Assembly (NCBI GenBank): GCA_003519585.1
Contig: DOWL01000219.1
Span: 20,534-26,411 of the forward strand
Source: Nocardioides sp.
GTDB lineage: Bacteria; Actinomycetota; Actinomycetes; Propionibacteriales; Nocardioidaceae
Direction: 5' to 3'
DNA length: 5,878 nt
The notes beneath the pieces were generated by a model. The model made no database searches, had not been told where the DNA came from, and worked only from the letters and a program-made list of their open reading frames with translations. Position numbers and translations under genes: made by a program. Below, piece after piece: positions 1 to 5,516 of the stretch (the stretch's first letter is position 1; each line of letters starts with the position of its first letter).

Positions 1-70
1 TTTGTCGGCCAGCCGATGAAACTCCCCACCGCTGTCAGATCGGTCATACCCGCCGACCCCCGTCACCGGC

Positions 71-76
71 TACCTT
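71..76 (+). promoter_or_regulatory. Candidate -10 element (TACCTT) of a leaderless promoter for the malyl-CoA lyase gene
   Basis: TACCTT fits the actinobacterial TAnnnT -10 consensus. It ends 7 nt before the ATG at 84, so transcription could begin at or next to the A of the start codon. No Shine-Dalgarno-like purine run precedes this ATG, which fits a leaderless mRNA. No convincing -35 hexamer is visible at the expected distance. The motif is short and could be chance. Confidence 0.4.
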
Positions 77-83
77 CCGCAGC

Positions 84-1178
84 ATGAGCGGCAAGAGCGC
101 CAAGGACTTCTTCCGACCCCTGGCCGTCGGAGCCCCCGAGCCACTGCGCGAGATCCCCGCGCGGCCGAGCCGGGCGATCCACTTCTTCGACCCCAGCAAC
201 GAGAAGATGGCGGCCAAGGTCCCCGACATGGTCGGCACCGTCGATGTACTGCTGGGCAACCTCGAGGATGCCGTCAAGGCCGACAACAAGGTCGCGGCTC
301 GACAGGGGCTGGTGCAGATCGCGAAGGGCACCAGCTTCGGACCGACCCAGCTCTGGACCCGGATCAACGCACTCGACAGCCCTTGGGTGCTGGACGATCT
401 CACCACCCTGGTCCCCGAGATCGGCGACCGCCTCGACGTGATCATGGTGCCGAAGGTCCAGGGCGCCGAGGACATCCACTACGTCGACCGGATCCTGGCT
501 CAGCTCGAAGCAAAGGCCGGCCTGGAGCGGCCGATCCTCGTGCACGCGATCCTCGAGACCGCGCGTGGCGTCGCGAACGTCGAGGCGATCTGCGGCGCCA
601 GCCCGCGGATGCAGGGGATCAGCCTCGGCCCCGCCGACCTGGCCGCGGACCGTCGGATGAAGACGACGCGGGTCGGCGGCGGCCACCCGGGCTACCTGGT
701 GCGTGACGATCCGCCCCGCACCGACGGCGTCGCCAACCTCGAGGCCACCCGCGCGACGTACCTGCAGGACCTGTGGCACTACACGATCGCCCGGATGGTC
801 GACGCGTGTGCGATGCACGGGATCTACCCCTACTACGGGCCGTTCGGCGACATCACCGACGTCGTGGCGTGCGAGGACCAGTTCCGCAACGCGTTCCTGC
901 TCGGCTGTGTCGGCGCCTGGTCGCTGCACCCCAAGCAGATCGCGATCGCCAACAAGGTCTTCAGCCCCAGCGTCGAGGACGTCCGGCACGCGCGTCGGGT
1001 GGTGGCCGCGATGGCCGCCCTGGGCGGCGGGGGCACCGGCGCGGTGATGCTCGACGGCAAGATGGAGGACGACGCCTCGCTCAAGCAGTGCTTGGTGATG
1101 GTCGAGTTGGCCGAGCAGTTGGCGAAGATCGATCCGGTCCTCGAGCAGCAGTACGCCGCGATCGAGGTCGACGCATGA
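84..1178 (+). CDS. mcl: L-malyl-CoA/beta-methylmalyl-CoA lyase (CitE/HpcH superfamily, long form)
   Basis: A 364-residue TIM-barrel CoA-ester lyase. The family reversibly cleaves (S)-malyl-CoA to acetyl-CoA and glyoxylate and beta-methylmalyl-CoA to propionyl-CoA and glyoxylate, in the cytoplasm and with Mg2+. Visible motifs are NLEDAV (59-64), the active-site Arg in WTRINA (R93), MVPKV (121-125), Glu in ILETA (E158) and Asp in GPADL (D185) as probable Mg2+ ligands, TTRVGGGHP (194-202), LHPKQ (281-285), and the C-terminal lid DGKMEDD (324-330), whose D329 aligns with the catalytic Asp of the Rhodobacter enzyme. From memory it resembles Chloroflexus aurantiacus Mcl almost end to end ([31 protein letters not shown]), with about six extra residues near 207-225. 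Alphaproteobacterial Mcl1 is shorter, near 318 residues. The ATG at 84 starts just before the conserved N-terminus. The last 4 bp overlap the next gene, implying translational coupling. The family is confident; exact substrate preference is not. Confidence 0.9.
   Translation: MSGKSAKDFFRPLAVGAPEPLREIPARPSRAIHFFDPSNEKMAAKVPDMVGTVDVLLGNLEDAVKADNKVAARQGLVQIAKGTSFGPTQLWTRINALDSPWVLDDLTTLVPEIGDRLDVIMVPKVQGAEDIHYVDRILAQLEAKAGLERPILVHAILETARGVANVEAICGASPRMQGISLGPADLAADRRMKTTRVGGGHPGYLVRDDPPRTDGVANLEATRATYLQDLWHYTIARMVDACAMHGIYPYYGPFGDITDVVACEDQFRNAFLLGCVGAWSLHPKQIAIANKVFSPSVEDVRHARRVVAAMAALGGGGTGAVMLDGKMEDDASLKQCLVMVELAEQLAKIDPVLEQQYAAIEVDA
1164..1168 (+). promoter_or_regulatory. Shine-Dalgarno sequence (GAGGT) for the second CitE-like gene
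   Basis: GAGGT lies inside the 3' end of the malyl-CoA lyase gene, 6 nt before the ATG at 1175. It supports that start and internal re-initiation within a bicistronic mRNA. The reading frame stays open far upstream of 1175, so this site and the ATGA overlap decide the start. Confidence 0.6.
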
Positions 1179-2044
1179 GCGAAGAGTTCGTTCCACTGCG
1201 CAGCGTCCTCTACATGCCCAGCTCCAACGAGCGGGCGCTGGAGAAGGCCAAGTCCATCCCCTGCGACGCGCTGATCCTCGACCTCGAGGACGCCGTGGCG
1301 CCGGACGCCAAGCCGGCCGCTCGCGAGGCAGCCTGCGCGGCGGCGGCCAGCGGCGAGTACGGCCGCCGTACCCTCACCATCCGGGTCAACAGCATCGGCA
1401 CCGAGTGGCACGACGCCGACCTCGTCGCCGCCGCCCAGGCGGGGCCGGATGCCGTGGTCGTCCCCAAGGTCGGAAGCGCCGCCGAGGTGCGTCAGCTCGT
1501 CAGCGCGCTCGAGGCGGCGGGAGCGCCCGATCACACCACCCTCTGGGCGATGGTCGAGACGCCGGTGGCGATCCTCGACGCGCTCGACATCGCCCGAGCC
1601 TCCGAGCGGCTCAGCGCGTTCGTGCTCGGCACCAACGACCTCGTCAAGGAGTTGTACGCCGAGCACGTCCCCGGCCGCGCGCCGATTCTGCCCAGCCTGC
1701 ACCAGGCACTCCTGGCCGGTCGGGCGGCCGGCATCGCCGTACTCGACGGTGTCTACAACGACGTCTCCAACGTCGACGGCTTCCTGGTGGAGTGCCGTCA
1801 GGGTCGTGAGCTGGGCTTCGACGGCAAGACGCTGATCCACCCCGGTCAGGTCGAGGGCGCCAACCAGGCCTTCGCGCCCAGCGAGGCGGCGGTCGAGGAC
1901 GCACGTGGCATCCTCGAGGCGTGGGAGGCAGGCGCCGGCTCCGGAGTGGTCACCTACCGCGGCCGAATGGTCGAGAACCTGCACGTCGAGTCGGCTCGCC
2001 GCACCCTGGACATCCATCAGGCGATCGGCGAGCTCAGCGGCTGA
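1175..2044 (+). CDS. CitE-like CoA-ester lyase/hydrolase, probable (3S)-malyl-CoA thioesterase (Mcl2 type)
   Basis: A 289-residue HpcH/HpaI-CitE family protein, paralogous to the upstream gene. Motifs are [10 protein letters not shown] (9-18), LDLEDAVAP (35-43), active-site Arg in TIRVNS (R70), VVPKVGS (95-101), probable Mg2+ ligands E128 in METP and D155 in [13 protein letters not shown] (190-197), [10 protein letters not shown] (214-223), and the lid YRGRMVEN (261-268). The order and wording of these blocks match, from memory, Rhodobacter sphaeroides Mcl2, which hydrolyses (3S)-malyl-CoA to malate and CoA. At the lid position where Mcl and CitE enzymes carry the catalytic Asp, this protein has Glu (E267). 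The ATGA overlap with the lyase gene and an internal Shine-Dalgarno indicate coupled expression, so the two products probably act in sequence. Alternatives are a citramalyl-CoA or other short-chain 3-hydroxyacyl-CoA lyase. Family membership is sure; the thioesterase role is an inference. Confidence 0.8.
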   Translation: MSEEFVPLRSVLYMPSSNERALEKAKSIPCDALILDLEDAVAPDAKPAAREAACAAAASGEYGRRTLTIRVNSIGTEWHDADLVAAAQAGPDAVVVPKVGSAAEVRQLVSALEAAGAPDHTTLWAMVETPVAILDALDIARASERLSAFVLGTNDLVKELYAEHVPGRAPILPSLHQALLAGRAAGIAVLDGVYNDVSNVDGFLVECRQGRELGFDGKTLIHPGQVEGANQAFAPSEAAVEDARGILEAWEAGAGSGVVTYRGRMVENLHVESARRTLDIHQAIGELSG

Positions 2045-2062
2045 CGGACCTGCTTCCGTCAG
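2041..2062 (+). terminator. Perfect 8-bp hairpin across the stop codon of the Mcl2-type gene
   Basis: CTGACGGA (2041-2048) pairs fully with TCCGTCAG (2055-2062) around a 6-nt loop. The TGA stop codon (2042-2044) lies inside the left arm. No T-run follows, so it is not a classical intrinsic terminator. U-less hairpins at gene ends are common in actinobacteria and may terminate or protect the 3' end. It marks the likely end of the mcl-mcl2 transcript. Confidence 0.45.
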
Positions 2063-2081
2063 AGACCGGTGGGCACCTCCC

Positions 2082-2089
2082 GAAGGTGA
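2082..2089 (+). promoter_or_regulatory. Ribosome-binding-site candidate (GAAGGTGA) for the secreted protease
   Basis: GAAGGTGA lies 8 nt before the GTG at 2098. An identical octamer at 2094-2101 would serve the alternative GTG at 2107 equally well. A 5-bp inverted repeat, CACCT (2074-2078) with AGGTG (2084-2088), could partly mask the first copy. The true start is therefore not settled between these two GTG codons. Confidence 0.4.
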
Positions 2090-2097
2090 GCTGGAAG

Positions 2098-3171
2098 GTG
2101 AACCGGGTGCGCGGCGTCGCGGCTGCCGTCGCCCTCGCCGCCGCTCTGCTCCCGGTCATGGCCATCCCCGCCGTTCCCGCCAGCGCTGATGCCCACCGCG
2201 AATCACTCAAGGTCGTCTGGGACGGCCTGCGGATCCACCCCGGAACGCCGATCACCGCGCGCGGCCGCACGCCGCGAGGTCAGGCGCTGGTCGCGCTGCA
2301 GGTCCGGTTGCCCGGCGGCTGGCGCACGTTCGGCACCACGCGGAGCGCGGCGAACGGCAGGTTCGCGGTCTCGGGGAGCCTCGACTGGTACGGCACGCAT
2401 CGGATCCGGCTCACCACCACCGGGCAGCACCCCATCCGGCGATTCGCCAGGGTGAAGGTCCGCCCGACGTACGTCCCGCGAGGCAACCGCGCGGATCATG
2501 CGTTCACCGACGCCGCTCGCGGGGTCCGCTACAGCTTCAACCCGTGCCGGCCGATCCGGTACGCCGTCAACACCGACGACGTCGGGCCGGACCAACTGCA
2601 GCTGGTCCAGCAAGGGATGGCCCAGGTGTCGGCGGCGACCGGCATCGAGGTGAGGTACGTCGGGGTCTCGCACCAGATCCCCTTCGGTGTCGAGCCCACC
2701 CGACCCCCCCTGGGGCAGGACCTGCTCATCGCCTGGGCCACCGCTCAGGAGGTGCCGGCACTTGTCGCTCCCGGGGCGGTCGGCGTGGGCGGGCCGGTGC
2801 GGCTGCGCGAGGCGACCGACGGCCGCGGCCGACCGGTGACCGAGATCGTGCAGTCCGCCGTGGCGCTCGACAGCGAGGACCTCGCGGACTCCGCGACGTA
2901 CAGCCAGAGCTACCTCGACACCTTGCCGACCTGGGGCGAGGTGATCCTGCACGAGCTCGGCCACGCCTTCGGCCTCGATCACGTCGCAGCCACGGACGAG
3001 ATCATGTACCCGGACGTCGGCGCCGGCGTCTATCCCGACGGCACCTTCCGCGGACAGTACGACGCCGGCGACCTGGCCGGCCTCGCCGTCAACGGCCTGG
3101 GTCAGGGCTGCTTCGGACCGGCGAGCAACCGCACGCTGGCCGAGCGACAAGACCACCCCTCCGGGTGGTGA
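2098..3171 (+). CDS. Secreted matrixin-like zinc metalloprotease with N-terminal Ig-like domain
   Basis: A 357-residue exported protein of the metzincin type. Residues 1-30 form a Sec signal peptide: Arg at 3 and 5, a hydrophobic core at about 7-22, and an ASA site with cleavage after residue 30. Residues about 35-125 look like the beta-sandwich (Ig-like) domain common in actinobacterial exported proteins, with GGWRTFGTT, ANGRF and WYGTHRIR blocks. The catalytic domain carries HELGHAFGLDH (285-295), whose three His bind zinc with E286 as general base, followed by a Met-turn EIMYP (301-305). C150 and C338 bracket this domain and could form a disulfide. The likely role is extracellular protein hydrolysis; the substrate is unknown and no obvious pro-domain cysteine switch is seen. 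GTG 2098 is chosen for its ribosome-binding-site spacing and two-Arg n-region; GTG 2086 and GTG 2107 are alternatives. It lies 53 bp after the Mcl2-type gene and is functionally unrelated to it. Confidence 0.82.
   Translation: MNRVRGVAAAVALAAALLPVMAIPAVPASADAHRESLKVVWDGLRIHPGTPITARGRTPRGQALVALQVRLPGGWRTFGTTRSAANGRFAVSGSLDWYGTHRIRLTTTGQHPIRRFARVKVRPTYVPRGNRADHAFTDAARGVRYSFNPCRPIRYAVNTDDVGPDQLQLVQQGMAQVSAATGIEVRYVGVSHQIPFGVEPTRPPLGQDLLIAWATAQEVPALVAPGAVGVGGPVRLREATDGRGRPVTEIVQSAVALDSEDLADSATYSQSYLDTLPTWGEVILHELGHAFGLDHVAATDEIMYPDVGAGVYPDGTFRGQYDAGDLAGLAVNGLGQGCFGPASNRTLAERQDHPSGW
3152..3169 (+). terminator. 7-bp GC-rich hairpin at the protease stop codon
   Basis: ACCACCC (3152-3158) pairs with GGGTGGT (3163-3169) around a 4-nt loop. 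The right arm ends on the first base of the TGA stop codon. No T-tract follows. This is a plausible U-independent terminator or mRNA 3' stabiliser for the protease transcript. Confidence 0.4.
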
Positions 3172-3202
3172 TCTCGGACGACGCCAGGGGCACCTGACGT
3201 AC

Positions 3203-3222
3203 GCCCCCTCACGCAGCGGGGC
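3203..3222. terminator. Weak inverted repeat in the convergent intergenic gap
   Basis: GCCCC (3203-3207) and GGGGC (3218-3222) could pair around a 10-nt loop between the converging protease and M48 peptidase genes. Position suits a bidirectional terminator, but the stem is only 5 bp and no T-run follows on either strand. The remainder of the 89-bp gap (3172-3260) shows nothing else I can support. Confidence 0.2.
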
Positions 3223-3260
3223 TTCTCGGCAGCAGGCGTTGCACCCACGGCCTATCCAGA

Positions 3261-4277
3261 TCAGTCGCGGGTGCGGCGCAGCTGCTCGTCGAACCAGAGC
3301 TTTGCGCTGCCGAAGAAGCCGGCCACGTCGTGGACCAGCTTGCCCAGCGCATCCTGGGAGGACTTGAACGCTTCGGAGTAGGAGTCGGCCGCCTGTCGAG
3401 CGGCGGCGGACATGGTCGCCGTGGCGTCGTCCTCACGGCGCGGGTAGGTGCCGCCGAGGATCGCGGTGTAGTCGCCGGAGTCGACCCAGCGCCGGAGCTC
3501 GGCCGCACGCACGACGGCGTAGGGGTGGGAGGCGCGCTCGTTGAGCACGAGCTTGAGCACGGAGTCGCGCAGGTCGGCGGACTCGAGATACTCCTGGCCC
3601 TGCGCGAAGAACGAGGTCTGGTCGAAGTCGCGCAGGTCGCCGGAGCCGCTGGCCAGCTTCATGTGCACCCGGAACGCCACCGCGGGGTCCTGGGTGGCGA
3701 GCAGCCCGGCTCGATCGGCGGAGAGCTCGGCCTTGCGCGACCACTCGAACAGCCCGGCGATGATCACCCGGATCCCGAGCGCGCCACCGGGGATGGAGTT
3801 CCAGACCCCGGTCATGTTCATCAACCACAGGAGCAGGGTCCGGTAGACCGCGTGGCCGCTGACCGCGTGGCCGAGCTCGTGGGCGATCACGAAGCGGAGC
3901 TCGTCCTCGTCGAGGAGGTCGAACACCGCGGAGTTGAGCACGACGATCGGCTTGTCGAGACCGATGGTCATCGCGTTGGTGGTCGGGTCGTTGACGACGT
4001 ACACCTCGGGAAGCCGGTCGACGTCGAGCACCCGGCCGACCTCGGCGAGCACCCGGTGTACGCCGGCGAACTGGCGCTCGTCGACGCGGATGCCACCACC
4101 GATGAAGTCGAGGCGCACCTTGCGCTCGTTCATGAACCCCGACAGCGCCTTGAGCACGGTGTCGAAGCCGCGGAGCTTGCGCAGCGCGACCAGCGCGCCG
4201 CGGTCGGCGGGATGCTCCCAGGCCCGCGAGCTGATGCCGGACAGGGTGGCGCGGGCGCGAGCGGGCGTGGTCGTCAC
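3261..4277 (-). CDS. M48-family zinc metallopeptidase (HtpX/Ste24-like)
   Basis: A 338-residue peptidase. The zinc site is HELGH (133-137), with a downstream E184 in RKAELSADRAG (182-191 region) as the expected third ligand, and D188 in the usual second position. Hydrophobic stretches at about 147-159 and 166-179 sit between these motifs, as in membrane-associated M48 enzymes. There is no signal peptide or N-terminal transmembrane helix like those of classical HtpX, so this is the shorter actinobacterial form, with the conserved N-terminal RAWEHPADR (18-26) and a late SHPYAVVRAAEL block (250-261). The C-terminal 40-50 residues look helical and less conserved. Family members take part in membrane or envelope protein quality control; the specific role here is unknown. 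The start is GTG at 4277; starting there keeps the conserved N-terminus. A TAGGCT motif 6 nt upstream suggests leaderless transcription from its own promoter. Confidence 0.87.
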   Translation of the reverse strand: MTTTPARARATLSGISSRAWEHPADRGALVALRKLRGFDTVLKALSGFMNERKVRLDFIGGGIRVDERQFAGVHRVLAEVGRVLDVDRLPEVYVVNDPTTNAMTIGLDKPIVVLNSAVFDLLDEDELRFVIAHELGHAVSGHAVYRTLLLWLMNMTGVWNSIPGGALGIRVIIAGLFEWSRKAELSADRAGLLATQDPAVAFRVHMKLASGSGDLRDFDQTSFFAQGQEYLESADLRDSVLKLVLNERASHPYAVVRAAELRRWVDSGDYTAILGGTYPRREDDATATMSAAARQAADSYSEAFKSSQDALGKLVHDVAGFFGSAKLWFDEQLRRTRD

Positions 4278-4283
4278 GGACTC

Positions 4284-4289
4284 AGCCTA
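4284..4289 (-). promoter_or_regulatory. Candidate -10 element (TAGGCT) of a leaderless promoter for the M48 peptidase gene
   Basis: Read on the - strand, TAGGCT fits TAnnnT and is followed by exactly 6 nt and then the GTG start codon at 4277. Transcription would start at the first base of the codon. No Shine-Dalgarno is visible, consistent with a leaderless mRNA. The -35 region is unconvincing. Confidence 0.45.
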
Positions 4290-4338
4290 GGCACGCGATC
4301 CACCGATTCGTCTTGGTCTACCAGTGCACAAAAGGCGG

Positions 4339-4917
4339 TCAGACCTCAGACGAATCCCAGAAGGGGTCGCGTCCGATGAACCCCAGCATCCGGGTCTGCG
4401 CGTCGGCGTCGGCGGGCACCTCGACCCGGGGGCCGTACTGACCGCTGGCCCGGATGACCTCCTCCATCGGCTCCATGCCGGCCAGCATCGCCGCGCACCG
4501 GTCGGCGTCGAGGGTGGCGTCCTGGCCGGTGGCGCGGGCGAGGTCCCAGGTGTGCATGAAGACGTCGGCGGTGAAGAACTGGGATACCGCCCGAGGCAGG
4601 GGGACGTCGCCGATGTGCGGGTTGCTGAGCACGCGGTCGGCGGTGGCGGGGTCGTCGAGCAGCGCCTGCACCTGGTCCTGCAGATGTCGCCAGGCGCCGG
4701 CGGGGTCCTCGTCGACCGACGGACCCGGCGGGAGTTCGACGGACGCGCCTGCGGCGAGGAAGGACGGGAACCATTCGACGAGGTGGCGTACGACGTCGCG
4801 CGCGGCCCAACCCTCGACCGGCGCGGGCTGGTCCCACGCGCCGGCCGGGGCGGCGTCGCAGAGGGCGCCGAACCGGCCCCCGATCTCGGTGAACTCCTGG
4901 GCAGCGGTCTGGCTCAT
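4339..4917 (-). CDS. DinB/MDMPI-fold metal-binding protein (TIGR03086-like)
   Basis: A 192-residue protein of the actinobacterial family related to mycothiol-dependent maleylpyruvate isomerase and DinB. These are four-helix bundles that hold a divalent metal through three residues. Visible are the GWAARDVVRHLVEW block (36-49) with H45, and ADVFMHTWDLARATG (117-131) with D118 and H122 in a DxxxH arrangement where maleylpyruvate isomerase has ExxxH. The C-terminal RMLGFIGRDPFW (176-187) is typical of this subfamily. Many relatives are thought to be mycothiol-dependent transferases, isomerases or detoxification enzymes, but the substrate cannot be read from the sequence. The gene starts 15 bp after the stop of the upstream membrane-protein gene, so they are probably co-transcribed. 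Only a distant AGGA lies upstream of the ATG, so initiation may be weak or coupled. Confidence 0.8.
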   Translation of the reverse strand: MSQTAAQEFTEIGGRFGALCDAAPAGAWDQPAPVEGWAARDVVRHLVEWFPSFLAAGASVELPPGPSVDEDPAGAWRHLQDQVQALLDDPATADRVLSNPHIGDVPLPRAVSQFFTADVFMHTWDLARATGQDATLDADRCAAMLAGMEPMEEVIRASGQYGPRVEVPADADAQTRMLGFIGRDPFWDSSEV

Positions 4918-4932
4918 GCGGGTCAGACTGTC

Positions 4933-5439
4933 CTACTGCGGTGGATTCATCGCCTCGTGCCGACCCGGCACCGGCCCGGAGGTCATGAACCGCCACACCA
5001 GGCCGTGCGCAGAGAGCACGATCAGGATCAGCAGGATCGCTTCGACCTGGATCGCCTTGAGGTCGAAGAGCTTCCCGATCTCGGGGAACACACCGACCAC
5101 GGCGATCAGCGCGTAGATCACGATGGTCGCCACTCGGGTCGGGGTGTCGTCGACCGACGAACGACGGCTGTGCGGCAGCGCCCGCGCCGTCGTCACGAAC
5201 CCGACCACCGCGATCGCGACGAAGCTGATCCGCCAGATCGTGGTGGTGCCGTTGCCACCGACCTGCGCGAACAGGCCCATCAGCGCGGGCAGCAGCAGCG
5301 CGAGGTAGACGCCGCCGACGGCCACCCGGGTGTCGGGGTCACGGAGCCAGTGCGGGTTGCCCTGGATCAGGTTCCACCAGAACCCGAGCAGGGCGAAGCA
5401 GGTCGCCGAGAACAGTGCGTAGAACGTGCTGATGTCCAT
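4933..5439 (-). CDS. Five-helix integral membrane protein of unknown function
   Basis: A 168-residue hydrophobic protein I do not recognise. Predicted membrane segments by eye are about 4-24, 39-59, 70-88, 101-119 and 130-149. Basic residues cluster in the loops after helix 1 (R33, R38) and helix 3 (R86, R92, R93) and after helix 5 (R150, R160), which by the positive-inside rule places those loops in the cytoplasm and the N-terminus outside. The loop at 90-100 (HSRRSSVDDTP) is the main polar loop. The WW pair at 21-22 and the GxxPEIGKLFDLK segment (116-128) are distinctive. No transporter or enzyme signature is seen. The ATG at 5439 has a GGAGA ribosome-binding site 4 nt upstream. It is followed 15 bp later by the DinB-fold gene and preceded 77 bp away by the end of hutU. 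Confidence 0.75.
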   Translation of the reverse strand: MDISTFYALFSATCFALLGFWWNLIQGNPHWLRDPDTRVAVGGVYLALLLPALMGLFAQVGGNGTTTIWRISFVAIAVVGFVTTARALPHSRRSSVDDTPTRVATIVIYALIAVVGVFPEIGKLFDLKAIQVEAILLILIVLSAHGLVWRFMTSGPVPGRHEAMNPPQ

Positions 5440-5443
5440 GGGG

Positions 5444-5448
5444 TCTCC
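5444..5448 (-). promoter_or_regulatory. Shine-Dalgarno (GGAGA) for the membrane-protein gene
   Basis: On the - strand GGAGA precedes the ATG at 5439 by 4 nt, a short but workable spacing. It is the best ribosome-binding site on this strand of the window and supports the chosen start. Confidence 0.55.
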
Positions 5449-5516
5449 GGGGTCGCGAACAGACGGCCTCCCCGTGACCCGAGGACGGTAGTGGCGTCAA
5501 CCGGGCGCGCGCACCG

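Noticed and set aside
1..83. Left-edge stretch checked for the end of another gene or a riboswitch
   Set aside because: No family-like coding sequence on either strand and no structured leader; only the candidate -10 element is supportable.
63..1196. Long - strand open frame (377 codons) opposite the lyase gene
   Set aside because: It is the antisense shadow of a confidently assigned gene; the translation is His/Asp/Val/Arg-rich with no family resemblance, as expected in high-GC DNA.
833..2017. Long - strand open frame (394 codons) opposite the two CitE-like genes
   Set aside because: Shadow frame spanning both genes; composition is atypical and it does not respect the gene boundaries.
1921..2097. 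N-terminal extension of the protease frame into the Mcl2-type gene
   Set aside because: The extra residues are Arg/Pro/Gly-rich and overlap a real gene by over 100 bp, and they would bury the signal peptide internally. A GTG near 2098 fits better.
4321..4345. GGTCTGACC followed by GCCTTTT on the - strand, considered as a terminator for the DinB-fold gene
   Set aside because: The palindrome leaves a 1-nt loop, which cannot fold as a hairpin, and the T-run is only four bases.
3330..4379. Long + strand open frame (349 codons) opposite the M48 peptidase
   Set aside because: Antisense shadow with low-complexity Glu/Val/Gly/His composition and no motifs; the - strand frame carries HELGH and other family motifs.
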